Below, piece by piece: positions 8,295 through 19,727 of a DNA stretch of 64,000 nt. Location of the stretch: NCBI GenBank assembly GCA_003021105.1, contig PXRG01000017.1, positions 39,352 through 103,351 of the forward strand, written 5' to 3'. The notes under the pieces are model-generated. The model ran no database searches. It saw nothing but the letters and a program-made list of their open reading frames with translations, and had not been told where the DNA came from. The stretch is from Halobacteriales archaeon QS_1_68_17 (GTDB lineage: Archaea > Halobacteriota > Halobacteria > Halobacteriales > Haloarculaceae). Within the stretch, counting starts at the first letter, position 1; the number at the start of each line of letters is the position of its first letter. Both the position numbers and the translations under genes were made by a program.

Positions 8295-9377
8295 TCAGAA
8301 GATGCTCGCCTGTTCGTAGACGGAGATGCCCTGGCCGGTAATCTCGTAGGGTTTCGTCTCCCGGGAGTGGTTGGCGTTGCGGATCTTCTGGATTTCGACC
8401 GCGAGGCGGGTCTCCCGGGTGCCGTCCCGGACGTACTGGAGGACGATCACGGCGTCGGTGAGGTACTCGATGATGCCGTGGCGGGAGGCGTAGGGGTTGG
8501 ACTCGTTGGCCTCGCTGGTGAGCATCGTCGTGACCCCGGCGTCCTTGAGACTGCGGGTAAAATCGAACACCTCGGTGCGGCGGCCGGCCTGGTCGTCGTA
8601 CATCATCTCCAGCAACGACACGGAGTCCAGCACGAGCCGATCGGCCTCGAACTCCTCGATGAGGGGCGGCAGTTCGCCCCGGATGTTGTCGATGCTGTTG
8701 GCCATCTCGACGGGGTCGAGGTCGATCACCGCGAGGCGGTCGGCGTCGGCGTAGTCGTCGAACGCCCAGCCCCGCTCGTTGGCGGTGTCCATGATGGCGG
8801 TGCGGCTCTGTTCGAGCGTGATGAAGACGGCGTCCTCGTCCTGTTCGAGGCCGTTGTGGAGAAACTGGAGGCCGAACGTCGTCTTCCCGGTCCCGGGGCC
8901 GCCGACGGTGACGATCAGCGAGCGCTCGGGGACGCCGCCCTGGATCATGCGGTCGAGCCCTTCGATCCCGAGGTCGATCCGGGGAATCTCCGACTCGAAG
9001 TCCTCGTCGTCGAAGCCGGCGTCGCCGCCGCCCGCCGACCCCATGGCCGACGCGAAGTCCTCGTCGAACAGTCCTCCGCCCCCGCCGCCTCCGCCGTCGT
9101 CGCCGCCGAAGGGGCCGTCGGCCGCGTCGCCGAAGGGATCCCCGGCGGCGTCGCCCTCGAACGGTCCCGACTCCGGCGCGTCCGCGTCGGCGAACTCCTC
9201 CTCGAAGGAGGCGTCGAACGGCGACTCCCCGTCGCGGTCGGCGTCGTCCCTGCGGTCCGCGTCGCCCTCGCGGGATCCCGATCTGTCGTCGCTCCCGGAG
9301 CCGTCCCCCGCGTCGCGTTCCTCGTCCTCCAGGTCCGAGAGGGCGCTTTCGAACCAGTCTTCCTCGTCGTCGCTCAT
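8295..9377 (-). CDS. KaiC-like/RAD55-family ATPase with long acidic Gly-rich N-terminus
   Basis: [35 protein letters not shown]-terminal ~140 aa is low complexity. Confidence 0.8.
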   Translation of the reverse strand: MSDDEEDWFESALSDLEDEERDAGDGSGSDDRSGSREGDADRRDDADRDGESPFDASFEEEFADADAPESGPFEGDAAGDPFGDAADGPFGGDDGGGGGGGGLFDEDFASAMGSAGGGDAGFDDEDFESEIPRIDLGIEGLDRMIQGGVPERSLIVTVGGPGTGKTTFGLQFLHNGLEQDEDAVFITLEQSRTAIMDTANERGWAFDDYADADRLAVIDLDPVEMANSIDNIRGELPPLIEEFEADRLVLDSVSLLEMMYDDQAGRRTEVFDFTRSLKDAGVTTMLTSEANESNPYASRHGIIEYLTDAVIVLQYVRDGTRETRLAVEIQKIRNANHSRETKPYEITGQGISVYEQASIF

Positions 9378-9561
9378 CTGTCCGTCCCCGGCCAGGGCTG
9401 GCCGTATCCGATCCTTGGAGCGCACCAAATTAACAGTATTGCCGGGACGGTCCTCTGGCGGGACCGGCCGGCCGGGTTCAGCCCGGCGTGTGCGGGGGCC
9501 GGGCGGCCGTCGGCACCGGCCCCGCGGGGACTTTATAACCCGGACGGGCGAACCCCGACAC

Positions 9562-10407
9562 ATGGAAGTCGGCGTGGTCGGCCAGCAGGACAACCCCAGG
9601 GCGGCCGAGCTGGCGGCGGAGATCGCCGAGACGCTGACCGACCTGGACGCGACCGTCGTGGTCGACGCGGCGACGGCCGCGACGCTCGGGTCGGGAGCGA
9701 CGCCGTCGGTCCGGTCGGGCCCGGTCGAGGAGATGGACGACCGCGACCTGGTCGTCAGCATCGGCGGCGACGGGACCTTCCTGTTTGCGGCCCGCGGTGC
9801 CGGGACGACGCCGATCATGGGCGTCAACCTCGGCGAGGTGGGGTTTCTGAACGCGGTGTCGCCGGCGGACGCCCCGGCGGTCGTCGCCAGGGAGGTCGAG
9901 CACATCCGCGAGACCGGGCGGGCCCGGACCGTCGAGATGCCGCGGTTGTGCGCCAGCGGCGACGGGTGGGAGCTCTCCCCGGCGATCAACGAGGTGACGG
10001 TGCTGGGTCCACAGCGCGGCCACGGCAACGGCGTCGGCGTCGAGGTCAGGGTCGACGGGTCGCTGTACGCCAGCGGCCACGCCGACGGCGTCCTGGTGGC
10101 GACGCCGACCGGGAGCACCGCCTACAATCTGAGCGAGGGCGGGCCGCTCGTCCACCCGCGGGTCGACGGACTCGTCGTCACCGAGATGTGCGCCGCCGAG
10201 TCGATGCCGCCGCTGGTGGTCGAACTCGACAGCGAGATCGAGGTCGGCGTGGCCGACGCCGAGGGTGCCGTCGTCGTCGTCAGCGACGGCCGCATCTCCC
10301 GGGAGATCGACCCGCCCGCGCGGGTCCAGTTGCGCCGCGCGGGCCACCCCGTCCGGATCGCGGGACCGCCGCTCGATTTCTTCACCGCGCTCGGAAAACT
10401 CGACTAG
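9562..10407 (+). CDS. nadK: NAD(+)/NADH kinase
   Basis: [58 protein letters not shown]. Confidence 0.93.
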   Translation: MEVGVVGQQDNPRAAELAAEIAETLTDLDATVVVDAATAATLGSGATPSVRSGPVEEMDDRDLVVSIGGDGTFLFAARGAGTTPIMGVNLGEVGFLNAVSPADAPAVVAREVEHIRETGRARTVEMPRLCASGDGWELSPAINEVTVLGPQRGHGNGVGVEVRVDGSLYASGHADGVLVATPTGSTAYNLSEGGPLVHPRVDGLVVTEMCAAESMPPLVVELDSEIEVGVADAEGAVVVVSDGRISREIDPPARVQLRRAGHPVRIAGPPLDFFTALGKLD

Positions 10408-10664
10408 CGGCGGGCCGTGATGAACAGCATCGGCCCCAACACCAAAAGCGCGATGCCGATGAACTTGAAGTAGAGGTCCTCGAGGAGGCTCTGTGGCGTC
10501 ACCAGGAACAGCAGCCCGAAGACAATGACGTGGAGCGACAGAACCTTCCTGGATCGCAGCGGGAGCGTCGCCAGGGCTCCGAGGACGAACGCCAGCAGGA
10601 GCACCTGCCCGATGTTGTACTGGATCAGGAAGTTGTCGATCACCTGCAGCGGTAACGCGAGCAT
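10404..10664 (-). CDS. Small membrane protein, haloarchaeal hypothetical
   Basis: 86 aa ORF with hydrophobic segments. Confidence 0.6.
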   Translation of the reverse strand: MLALPLQVIDNFLIQYNIGQVLLLAFVLGALATLPLRSRKVLSLHVIVFGLLFLVTPQSLLEDLYFKFIGIALLVLGPMLFITARR

Positions 10665-10817
10665 TCCTGTCCGGGAATCGCCCTGACACAGCCTTTAAGC
10701 TTCCGTTCCACCCTGACTCCGCTTCGCGGCCGAACGCGACGGCGGTTCACGGCCGAACGCGACGGGTCGAGTCGCGGGGTGCAAACTTATATGACACCCT
10801 GACCGCCACTACGTGGT

Positions 10818-11396
10818 ATGGCCGAGGAACCGGAGCGGGCGACCGTCCTCGTGGTCGACGACGAGGAGGAAGTGGCCGACGTGTACGCCCTCACACTCGA
10901 GCAGGCTTACGACACCCGGACGGCCTACGGCGGCGAGGCGGCCATCGAGGCACTCGACGGGACAGTCGACGTCGTCCTGCTCGACCGCCGGATGCCGGAC
11001 ATCTCCGGCGACGAGATCCTCGAGGAGATCAGAGCCCGCGAACTCGACTGCCGGGTCATCATGATCACCGCCGTCGATCCCGACTTCGACATCATCGACA
11101 TGCCGTTCGACGACTACCTCTGCAAACCGGTCGAGGGCGACGACCTGACGACGGCCGTCGAGCAGCAACTCGCCGCCCGGACCTACGACGCCCGGCTCTC
11201 GGAGTATCTCGAACTCGTGTCGAAACTGGCCCTGCTGGAGTCCGAAAAGACGTCACAGGAACTGGAGTCGAGCGAGGAGGTCGCCCGACTGCGCGAGCGG
11301 ACCCAGACGCTCAAGGCCGAGATGGACGCGGCCCTCGAGGAGTTCGAGGACATCGAGCTGGCCTTCCGGGAGATCGGCCGTCGGCCCGGGCGCTGA
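10818..11396 (+). CDS. Response regulator with HalX domain
   Basis: VLVVDDEEEVADVYALTLE...VDVVLLDRRMPD...; C-terminal coiled HalX-like region. Confidence 0.88.
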   Translation: MAEEPERATVLVVDDEEEVADVYALTLEQAYDTRTAYGGEAAIEALDGTVDVVLLDRRMPDISGDEILEEIRARELDCRVIMITAVDPDFDIIDMPFDDYLCKPVEGDDLTTAVEQQLAARTYDARLSEYLELVSKLALLESEKTSQELESSEEVARLRERTQTLKAEMDAALEEFEDIELAFREIGRRPGR

Positions 11397-11679
11397 TCCG
11401 CGCGTCGCAGCGAACAACGGCTGGCTAGTTTACGAGCGTTTGAAGTAGATATACCACGCTGGCAGCCAACTACGGCGTAGGCAGCACGGCACGGTCAGCC
11501 GTCCGGCCGCGCCGTCGCGCCCTCCGAACAATGTCCAGGGGCCAGGTTCCGGTGTACTCGGTGGTGGTCGCGGCCGGCGTCGACCGCGGGGTTTCGGCGG
11601 TCCGGCGGCCGGGGGTGTCGCCCGTCGACAGCGACGGTCCAGTCGTCCGGAGCGACCGGCGTCCGGTGGTGGTCGCGTC

Positions 11680-14178
11680 GTGAGCGTCGACTACCAGGCG
11701 GCCATCGACTGGGTCGACGACCGCATCGCCAACAGCCCCGGCAGGATCATCGTCCTCTTTCTGGTCGTCACGGCCGCGTTCGGGACGGGGCTCGGGGCCA
11801 TCGAGACCGAGACCGGCCAGGAGCAGTTCATCGAGGACCTGCCCTCCTACAATGCCCTGGAGGACATCCAGCGCGACTTCGGCCCCTCGTTCGGGAGCGG
11901 CCCCTCGACGAGCACGACCCTGTTACAGGAGGGCGGGAACGTCCTCTCGAAGCCGGCGATGGAGCGGCTGTTGCGCGCCCAGCAGCGCGTGGCCGACCAG
12001 AGCGAGATGCGGGTCACGGACACGTCGAGTCCGGCGGCGACGGTGGCACGGACGCTCGACCCGAACGCGACGACGCTCGACGCACAGATCGACGCCATCG
12101 AGCGGGCGTCGCCGGCCGAAATCGACGCCGCGATCCGGACGGCCGCCCAGCAAAACCCCGGTTTCACCGACCAGCTCAGCACCGACTTCAACCGACGGTC
12201 CGCGTCGGCGTCGGCCGCGGAAGCGACAATCACGCACGGCACCGACGACGTCCAGGACCGCGAGGACCGCGTCCGGCGGATCGTCGGCTCGGTCGGGGGC
12301 GACATCCGCGTGCTCGGGAGTTCGCCGGACACCATCACGGACTCGCTGACGCTCGTCCTGCCGGCCGCGTTCCTGTTTATCGTCCTGTTTCTCGTGGTCG
12401 CCTACCGCGACTTCGCCGACCTCGTGCTCGGGGTGGTGTCGATCGTCGTCGCGCTGGTCTGGACGTTCGGCTTCCTGGGGCTGGCCGGCATCAAGTTCAA
12501 CCCCCTGCTGGTGGCGGTCCCGCCGCTTCTGATCGCGGTCGGCATCGACTTCGGTATCCACGCGGTGAACCGCTACCGCGAGGAGCGCATCCGGGGGAAA
12601 GACATCGAGGAGTCGATGCGGCTGACGACCGACCAGTTGCTCGTGGCCTTCTTCATCGTGACCGGGACGACCGTCATCGGCTTCCTCTCGAACCTGGTGA
12701 GCGCGTTCCCGCCGACCCGGGACTTCGGGGTCGCGGCCGCCGTCGGCATCGTGTTCACGTTCCTGATCTTCGGGATCTTCCTGCCCGCGGCGAAGGTGTA
12801 CTTCGACCGCCTCCGCGAGCGGTACCCGATCCCGACGATCAGCGACACGCCCCTGGGGTCCGAGGAGTCGGCGCTCGGGCGGGTGCTCTCGGGCGGCGTC
12901 GTCGTCGCCGAGCGCGCGCCAGTGCTCTTTTTGCTCGTGGTGCTGGTGGGGACGGCCGTCGCGGGGTCGTACGCCACGGGCGTCCAGACCGGCTTCGACT
13001 CCGACGACTTCCTCCCGGCCGAGGAGCCGCCGGACCACCTGCAGGCGCTGCCGGAACCGATCGCGCCGCCCCCGGAGTACCAGTACGTCAAGAACAAGAA
13101 CTTCCGCGAGCGGCGGTTCGACCTCGACGGCGACGTCCTGTTCTACGTCGAGGGGCCGATGAAACGCGACGACGCCCTCGAATCGCTCCACCGGGCCACC
13201 CGGAATCCGCCGGAGACGTTCCGCGGCGACCGAGAGGCGGAGGTCAACAGCATCGTCACCGTCATCCGGCAGCGCGCCGAGCAGGACCCCGAGTTCCGGC
13301 GACTCGTCGAACGCAACGACCAGAACGACAACGGCATCCCCGACCAGAACCTCCCCCGCATCTACGCGGCCCTGGAGGACTCGCCGGCGAGCGACCAGGT
13401 CGACCAGTTCCTCGGGGACGACCGCCGGAGCGCGCAGGTCGTCTACAAGGTCGACGACGGCGCGGCCAACGACGCCGTCACGGCCGACGCGTACGCGGTC
13501 GCCGACCGGTACCGCCAGGAGGCATCGCCGACCGGCTTCGCCGTCATCTTCGAGGAGGCCGGCGACCTGATCCTCGAGACGGTGGTCGAGAGCCTCCTGA
13601 TCACGCTCGCCGGCGCCTCGGCCTTCCTGGTGGTGATCTACTGGGTGCTGGAGGGCCGCCCGTCGCTGGGCATCGCCAACGTGATCCCCATCGGTGTCGG
13701 CGTCGTGTTCGTGGTCGCGTCGATGCGGTACGCCGGGGTCAAATTCAACGCCGTGAACGGGACGATTCTGGCGATCACTATCGGTCTGGGTATCGACTAC
13801 TCGGTCCACATCGTCCACCGTTTCGCCGACGAATTCGAGTGCCGCGACCTCGAACCGGCGCTCCGGCGTACCATCGTCGGCACGGGCGGGGCGCTGACCG
13901 GCAGCATGCTCACCACGGTCTCCGGCGTCGGCGTGCTGGTGCTCGCGCTGAACCCCGCCGTCGGCGTGTTCGGCCTGCTGACCGCCCTGTCGGTCGTCTA
14001 CGCCTACCTCGTCTCGCTTTTCGTTCTCCCGTCGGTGCTGGTGGTCTGGGACCGGGTGTGCAACCGCACCAGCCGGGCGTTCGGGCCGGACCTCTCCGAG
14101 ACGGACCTCGGCTGGCGGCCCGTCGGGGAGGCAGACGCCGACGGCGACGGCGACGGCGATGTCGACGTCGACGACTGA
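11680..14178 (+). CDS. RND superfamily/MMPL-type exporter
   Basis: 832 aa; repeated GIDFGIHAVNRYREE / GIDYSVHIVHRFADE motifs in two halves. Confidence 0.88.
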   Translation: MSVDYQAAIDWVDDRIANSPGRIIVLFLVVTAAFGTGLGAIETETGQEQFIEDLPSYNALEDIQRDFGPSFGSGPSTSTTLLQEGGNVLSKPAMERLLRAQQRVADQSEMRVTDTSSPAATVARTLDPNATTLDAQIDAIERASPAEIDAAIRTAAQQNPGFTDQLSTDFNRRSASASAAEATITHGTDDVQDREDRVRRIVGSVGGDIRVLGSSPDTITDSLTLVLPAAFLFIVLFLVVAYRDFADLVLGVVSIVVALVWTFGFLGLAGIKFNPLLVAVPPLLIAVGIDFGIHAVNRYREERIRGKDIEESMRLTTDQLLVAFFIVTGTTVIGFLSNLVSAFPPTRDFGVAAAVGIVFTFLIFGIFLPAAKVYFDRLRERYPIPTISDTPLGSEESALGRVLSGGVVVAERAPVLFLLVVLVGTAVAGSYATGVQTGFDSDDFLPAEEPPDHLQALPEPIAPPPEYQYVKNKNFRERRFDLDGDVLFYVEGPMKRDDALESLHRATRNPPETFRGDREAEVNSIVTVIRQRAEQDPEFRRLVERNDQNDNGIPDQNLPRIYAALEDSPASDQVDQFLGDDRRSAQVVYKVDDGAANDAVTADAYAVADRYRQEASPTGFAVIFEEAGDLILETVVESLLITLAGASAFLVVIYWVLEGRPSLGIANVIPIGVGVVFVVASMRYAGVKFNAVNGTILAITIGLGIDYSVHIVHRFADEFECRDLEPALRRTIVGTGGALTGSMLTTVSGVGVLVLALNPAVGVFGLLTALSVVYAYLVSLFVLPSVLVVWDRVCNRTSRAFGPDLSETDLGWRPVGEADADGDGDGDVDVDD

Positions 14179-14222
14179 CCGCGCCCGCCTCGGTCGTCGA
14201 ACGACGCGCCGACGCCGACCGC

Positions 14223-14324
14223 TCAGTCGACGATGCCCACGTCGTGGACGTGCCTGTCGAGTTCGCGTTCGGTGTCGAACTCCTCGCCGCAGACCTCGCA
14301 CCGGTAGGTCCCGCGGTCGGTCAT
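14223..14324 (-). CDS. Zinc-finger microprotein (33 aa)
   Basis: Reverse strand ATG..TGA: MTDRGTYRCEVCGEEFDTERELDRHVHDVGIVD (C2H2-like; not in supplied ORF track). Confidence 0.6.
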   Translation of the reverse strand: MTDRGTYRCEVCGEEFDTERELDRHVHDVGIVD

Positions 14325-14453
14325 GGACCGACAGACGGCGGCCGCGCCAAAGAACCTCTCGCCGTCGTGTGCCGGGGAATCCCGCGGGAAGTTACAATCC
14401 GTAACTGACTGCCCGCGGGTAACTATTTATCCCCGACCGCCGAAGGCCGACAC

Positions 14454-14822
14454 ATGGCGGCCGACGACCCGCTCGAAATCTGGTGTGCGGGCGAGGAGTG
14501 GTGTGCGGTGACCGCGACGGCGACGCTGGTCGGCAAGAAGTGGCACCCGGTCATCGTCGACCGGTTGCTCCAGCACGGGCCGCTGGGGTTCAACGCGCTG
14601 AAAGACGCCGTCGACGGCATCTCCAGCAAGGTGCTCTCGGACAGCCTCGACGACCTGGAGGAGAGCGGCATGGTCACCCGGGAGGTCATAAGCGAGAAGC
14701 CGTTCCGGGTCGAGTACTCCCTGACCGAGCGCGGCGAGGACCTCCAGCCGGTCATCGCGGCGATGCGCGAGTGGGGCCGGGACTACCTCGTCCCGACCTC
14801 CGACGCGGAGACGGGCCGGTAG
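14454..14822 (+). CDS. HxlR-family winged-helix transcriptional regulator
   Basis: CAVTATATLVGKKWHPVIVDRLLQHGPLGFNALKDAVDGISSKVLSDSLDDLEESGMV. Confidence 0.9.
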   Translation: MAADDPLEIWCAGEEWCAVTATATLVGKKWHPVIVDRLLQHGPLGFNALKDAVDGISSKVLSDSLDDLEESGMVTREVISEKPFRVEYSLTERGEDLQPVIAAMREWGRDYLVPTSDAETGR

Positions 14823-16229
14823 CTACTCCGTCCCGACCTCGTCTGCGGCCTCGCGGAGGAGGCCGTCGATGATCTCGGGCGTCGTCGGGTGGTAGGCCCG
14901 GTCGGGGACCGCGCGGACGTCCATGCCGTTCTCGACGACGACCTGCATCGTCTTGGCCATCACGTCGGCGTGGTAGTGGAGTCCCTGGTAGCCCAGAACG
15001 GTGCCGTCGCCGGCGTCGACGACGAGTTTCGCCAGCCCCTCGGGGACCGCCTTCGTCTTGAAGACGCCGTCGTCGCTGGCCTCGCGGACGACCGCGACGA
15101 CGTCGCGGCCCGCGGCCCGCGCGGACGCCTCGGAGTGGCCGACGCGGGCGAACGGGTAGACGCCCAGACCCGAGAAGACGACGTGGTGGTGGACGTTCTC
15201 GTACTCGCGGAGCGGTTCGCCGCGGACCTGGCGGCGGATGTTCGCCGCCGCGGTGAACCCCTGTTCCTTGGCGACGTGGAGGATCGGCTCCTTTCCGTTG
15301 ACGTCCCCGACGACGTAGACCCGGTCGTCGTCGCGGGCGCGCATCGTGTCCCGGACCCACCCCGGTCCCGGCTCCAGCGCCGTCCGGTCGAGCCCGAGTC
15401 CGTCGAGGTTCGGGCGGCGGCCCGTGAACAAAAACAGGTCGTCGGCTTCGACGGTCGCGCGGTCGTCCTCGCGGTCGGTGTGCAGGCGGACGCCCCCGTC
15501 GGCGGTCGGTTCGACCGACCGCTCGCGGGTTTCGGTCAAAACCTCGATCCCGAACTCCTCCCGGTACAGCTCTAAGAGCGCGTCCCCGAACGGGGGGTCG
15601 GCCTCGTCCAGCGGCCGGGCGTCGTGTTCGATCACGGTCAGGTCCATCCCCCCGGCCTCCGCGAGGTACGGGACCAGTTCCAGGCCGACGTAGCCGAAAC
15701 CCATCACGATCCCCGAGTCCGGGAACGCCGTGGCGTCCAGTACGTCCGCGCTCGTCGCGTAGTCGACGTCGTCGATCCCCGGCAGGTCGGGGACGCTGAC
15801 CGTCGACCCGGTGGCGACGACCACGTAGTCCGGCTCGAACTCCCGGTCGCCGACGACCACGGTGCGGTCGTCCGCGAACCGGGCGGTGTCGTGGTGGAAA
15901 TCGACGTGCTCGCGGTCGGCCATCCGCCCGACGGCGGCGCGGCGGTGTTCGGCGAACCCGTGGACGTGCTCGTCTTTCGTCTCGACGACCGCGTCGAGGT
16001 CGACCGACGGGACCCCTTCGATCCGGCCGTCGTGGCGGGCCTGGAAGCGGTGGGCCCCCGCCGAGAGGATCTCCTTCGAGGGCATACACCCCCGCAGGAT
16101 ACAGAGGCCGCCGCCCGGCTCGCCGTCGTCGACGAGCGTCAGGCGGTCGACCTCCGGGGCGTCGACGAGGTCGTCGGCGACGGCTACCCCCGCGCTCCCG
16201 TACGCGCCGATGATCAGCACGTGAACCAT
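14823..16229 (-). CDS. Dihydrolipoyl dehydrogenase-like flavoprotein disulfide reductase
   Basis: GGGLCILRGCMPSK redox motif; NAD/FAD binding motifs. Confidence 0.87.
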   Translation of the reverse strand: MVHVLIIGAYGSAGVAVADDLVDAPEVDRLTLVDDGEPGGGLCILRGCMPSKEILSAGAHRFQARHDGRIEGVPSVDLDAVVETKDEHVHGFAEHRRAAVGRMADREHVDFHHDTARFADDRTVVVGDREFEPDYVVVATGSTVSVPDLPGIDDVDYATSADVLDATAFPDSGIVMGFGYVGLELVPYLAEAGGMDLTVIEHDARPLDEADPPFGDALLELYREEFGIEVLTETRERSVEPTADGGVRLHTDREDDRATVEADDLFLFTGRRPNLDGLGLDRTALEPGPGWVRDTMRARDDDRVYVVGDVNGKEPILHVAKEQGFTAAANIRRQVRGEPLREYENVHHHVVFSGLGVYPFARVGHSEASARAAGRDVVAVVREASDDGVFKTKAVPEGLAKLVVDAGDGTVLGYQGLHYHADVMAKTMQVVVENGMDVRAVPDRAYHPTTPEIIDGLLREAADEVGTE

Positions 16230-16413
16230 ACCGGTATGGCGGCGGCCGCGCGGTTGACTGTTGCGGTCGCGGCCGGCACGCCGACACGGCCGCTCGCCGG
16301 CCGGGATGCCGGCGGGCTAACCGCCCGGTAATCCGCTTACGTTGTGGTGTGCTAACACTTATCAGTATCGGGCGGTAACTTACTACTGTCGGGTACCCAT
16401 CCCCGCGCTTCCG

Positions 16414-16584
16414 ATGACAATGTACACAACGGACAGCACCGAGGCGGCCGCGACCGACGACCGACCCGAGAGCCGGTACGCCGGCATCGAGATCGAGGGC
16501 GAACGGTTGCTGGTCTACGACCGCGAGAACCACCGGGCCTGGCTCCAGTCCGACGCGGCCGTCCCGGTCGCCGACGCGCGCTGA
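16414..16584 (+). CDS. Small haloarchaeal hypothetical protein (DUF7331-like)
   Basis: MTMYTTDSTEAAATDDRPESRYAGIEIEGERLLVYDRENHRAWLQSDAAVPVADAR. Confidence 0.6.
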   Translation: MTMYTTDSTEAAATDDRPESRYAGIEIEGERLLVYDRENHRAWLQSDAAVPVADAR

Positions 16585-16719
16585 TACCGCCGGTCGCAGG
16601 CTACGAAGTCGCCACGACGTGGTGGCGCTAGACGGCGCGAACGGCCCTCCACTCCACCGCCGGACCTCGGTCCGCGCGGATCGCCCTCCTTTATGCTCGC
16701 TCGCGGCCGACGGCCTACC

Positions 16720-17673
16720 ATGACGGACCTTGCGACGTTCGGCGAGACGATGTTGCGGCTCTCGCCGCCGGACGACCAGCCCATCGAGATGGCCGAGCAG
16801 TTCGACGTCCACGCGGCGGGGGCCGAGAGCAACGTCGCGGTCGCGGCCAGCCGGCTCGGCCTCGACGCGGCGTGGCTCTCGAAGCTCCCGGATTCGCCGC
16901 CGGGCAGGCGGGTCGCCGGTGCTCTTCGCCGGTACGGCGTCGATCCGGTGGTCGTCTGGAGCGACGAGGGCCGCCAGGGCACCTACTACCTGGAGACGGG
17001 ACGCCGCCCCCGCGGGGCGAACGTGGTCTACGACCGCGCGGACGCGGCTGTCACCACGGCGACGGCCGACGAACTCCCCACCGGTCGGATCGAGGCGGCC
17101 GACGCCTTCCACACGACCGGCATCACGCCGGCGCTCTCGGCGACGCTCGCGGAGACCACCGCCGACCTCCTGGCGCTGGCCCGCGAGGCCGGGACGACGA
17201 CCAGCCTCGATTTGAACTACCGGTCGAAGCTCTGGTCCCCGGCCGCGGCCCGCGAGACGCTCCGGGAACTGTTCCCGCTGGTCGACCTGCTGGTCGTGGC
17301 GGACCGCGACGCCGAGACCGTCCTCGACCGGGCGGGCGATCCGGCCGCGGTCGCGCGGTCGCTGGCCGCCGACCACGGCTTCGAGACGGTCGTGGTCACC
17401 CGCGGCGCGGAGGGCGCGGCCGCCCACCACGACGGCGAGACGGTCGAACAGCCCGTGTTCCCGGCCGACAGCCCCTACCCGGTCGGGACCGGCGACGCCT
17501 TCGTCGGGGCCTTTCTCGCCCGCCGTCTCCGCGGGGGCAGCGTCGCCGACGCGCTGGAGTACGGCGCGGCCGCCGCGGCGCTGAAACGGACCGTCCCGGG
17601 CGACATGGCCGTCGTCTCCCGCGAGGACGTCGAGTCGGTCGTCGCCGGCGGGACCGACGACATCTCGCGGTAG
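16720..17673 (+). CDS. kdgK: PfkB family sugar kinase, likely 2-keto-3-deoxygluconate kinase
   Basis: [16 protein letters not shown]...[16 protein letters not shown]...[14 protein letters not shown]. Confidence 0.8.
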   Translation: MTDLATFGETMLRLSPPDDQPIEMAEQFDVHAAGAESNVAVAASRLGLDAAWLSKLPDSPPGRRVAGALRRYGVDPVVVWSDEGRQGTYYLETGRRPRGANVVYDRADAAVTTATADELPTGRIEAADAFHTTGITPALSATLAETTADLLALAREAGTTTSLDLNYRSKLWSPAAARETLRELFPLVDLLVVADRDAETVLDRAGDPAAVARSLAADHGFETVVVTRGAEGAAAHHDGETVEQPVFPADSPYPVGTGDAFVGAFLARRLRGGSVADALEYGAAAAALKRTVPGDMAVVSREDVESVVAGGTDDISR

Positions 17674-17674
17674 C

Positions 17675-19429
17675 CTACAGCCCGTAGACACGCGCCTCGT
17701 AGGGCCGCAGGGAGAGCACGCCGGGGTCGTTCCCGGGGCCGTCGTCGACGGGAGCGCCGTCCTCGGACCCGTCCGCGGGGTAGTTGCCGATCAGCAGGTC
17801 GGCGTCGTCGGTCGGGGCGTCCCCGGGCGGGCGGAACGTCGCCGTTTCCGGGGCGACGTTCAGCGCCACGAGGGCGCGCCGGTCGTCTAACGTCCGGCGG
17901 TAGGCGAAGACGGTGTCGTGGTCGGGCGAGACAAGTTCGTAGTCGCCGTAGATCAGGACGGGTTCGCGGTCCCGGAGGGTGATCAGCTCGCGGTAGTAGT
18001 GCCACACCGAGTCCGGGTCCGCGCGCTCGCGTTCGACGTTGATCTCGGTGTAGTTGGGGTTGACGGTGATCCACGGGTCGCCGTCGGTGAAGCCGGCGGC
18101 GCGGTCGTCGGACCACTGCATCGGCGTGCGGGCGTTGTCCCGGGAGCGGTAGCTGACGAGGTCGCTGAGTTCGGCGTAGTCGTCGATGCCGCGCTCGGCC
18201 ATCAGCAGGTCGACGTGCTGGCGGGTGTCCACATCGCGGATGTCCTCGATGCGGTCGAACGGGGCGTTGGTCATCCCGATCTCCTCGCCCTGGTAGATGA
18301 AGGGGGTCCCGCGGAGGGTGAAAAGCAGCGTGGCGAGCAGCTTCGCCGACTCGGCGCGGTACCGGTCGTCGTCGCCGAACCGCGAGACGCTCCGGGGCTG
18401 GTCGTGGTTGTTCAGAAAGAGGGTGTTCCACCCATCGCCGGCCAGCCCCTCCTGCCAGCGGGTGAACACCTCCCTGAACTCCGGGACGGTCCACTCGCCG
18501 ATGTCCCAGCGCCCGGCCTCGCCGTAGTCGAGCTGGACGTGCTCGAACTGGAAGGCCATGTCGAGCGCCCCGTCCTCGCCGACGTGTTTCCGGGCGGACT
18601 CGACGGTGAGTTCCGGCATCTCCCCGACGGTCATCGCGTCGTAGTGGTCGAACACCTCTGTGCGCATCCCCCGGAAGTAGTCGTGGATGCGCGGCCCGTC
18701 GACGAAGTGCTTGACGCCGGTCCAGTCGCTGTCGGGGTCGCCGTCGGGGAACTCGCGGGGTTTCGACAGGAGGTTGATCACGTCCAGCCGGAAGCCGTCG
18801 ATGCCCTCCTCCAGCCACCAGCGCATGATCTCGTAGATCGACTCCCGCACGTCGGGGTTCGCCCAGTTGAGGTCCGGCTGGCGGTGGTGGTAGAGGTGGA
18901 GGTAGTACTCGCCGGTCCGCTGGTCGTACTCCCAGGCGGACCCGCCGAAGTGGGACTCCCAGTTGTTCGGCGGCTCCCCCGGCTCGCCGGGGTGCCAGAT
19001 GTAGTAGTCCCGGTAGGGGTTGTCCCGGGACTTCCGGGCAGCGCGGAACCACTCGTGCTCGTCGGAGGTGTGGTTGACCGCCAGGTCCATGATGAGCTTC
19101 ATCCCCCGGTCGTGGAGGTCCGACAGGAGCGCGTGCAGGTCGTCGAGACCGCCGAACTCCGGCAGGATCGCCCGGTAGTCGCGGATGTCGTAGCCGTTGT
19201 CGACCTTCGGGGAGTCGTAGACGGGGGTGAGCCACACCACGTCCACCCCCAGGTCGTGGAGGTAGTCGACCTTCTCGCGGACGCCCGGCAGGTCGCCGAT
19301 GCCGTCCCCCCTGGAGTCGTTGAAGCTCCAGGGGTAGATCTGGTAGACGACGGCCTCCTTCCACCAGGCGCGGTCCCGCTCGTCGGTCGATCGGTGTACT
19401 ATCATCGTGTGTCGCTCCCGGATGTCCAC
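17675..19429 (-). CDS. GH13 alpha-glucosidase / oligo-1,6-glucosidase
   Basis: WWKEAVVYQIYPWSFNDSRGDGIGDL; DGFRLDVINLLSK; NNHDQPRSVSRFGDD. Confidence 0.92.
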   Translation of the reverse strand: MDIRERHTMIVHRSTDERDRAWWKEAVVYQIYPWSFNDSRGDGIGDLPGVREKVDYLHDLGVDVVWLTPVYDSPKVDNGYDIRDYRAILPEFGGLDDLHALLSDLHDRGMKLIMDLAVNHTSDEHEWFRAARKSRDNPYRDYYIWHPGEPGEPPNNWESHFGGSAWEYDQRTGEYYLHLYHHRQPDLNWANPDVRESIYEIMRWWLEEGIDGFRLDVINLLSKPREFPDGDPDSDWTGVKHFVDGPRIHDYFRGMRTEVFDHYDAMTVGEMPELTVESARKHVGEDGALDMAFQFEHVQLDYGEAGRWDIGEWTVPEFREVFTRWQEGLAGDGWNTLFLNNHDQPRSVSRFGDDDRYRAESAKLLATLLFTLRGTPFIYQGEEIGMTNAPFDRIEDIRDVDTRQHVDLLMAERGIDDYAELSDLVSYRSRDNARTPMQWSDDRAAGFTDGDPWITVNPNYTEINVERERADPDSVWHYYRELITLRDREPVLIYGDYELVSPDHDTVFAYRRTLDDRRALVALNVAPETATFRPPGDAPTDDADLLIGNYPADGSEDGAPVDDGPGNDPGVLSLRPYEARVYGL

Positions 19430-19727
19430 TCGCCGGCAGCCCCCGCCGCCGGCCGCCCTCCTCGTCGGCCGGTCGCGGGAGGGACTGCCGTTCGCGCCGT
19501 CTCACCGCCCGGCAGCGGCCGCCGCGGGTTGCAGCGGCCGCCTCGGCCATGGAACGGTACGGGAAGCGGGGGATTTATGTGTAACCCTTCGCCCCCGTGC
19601 CGGCCGTCGCCGGATTGCCGGTAATCGCACGTGCCGCGACCCCGCAGAGGGCGGTATCGGGGTCGAGGGCCCGTGCGCGCCGGACGGACCGGCGGGCTTT
19701 ATCGGCCGCGCGCCCGGACGGGGGCAC

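Noticed and set aside
10704-10790. cggccgaacgcgacgg repeat upstream of the HalX regulator as operator
   Set aside because: Two short imperfect copies only; insufficient to claim a regulatory site
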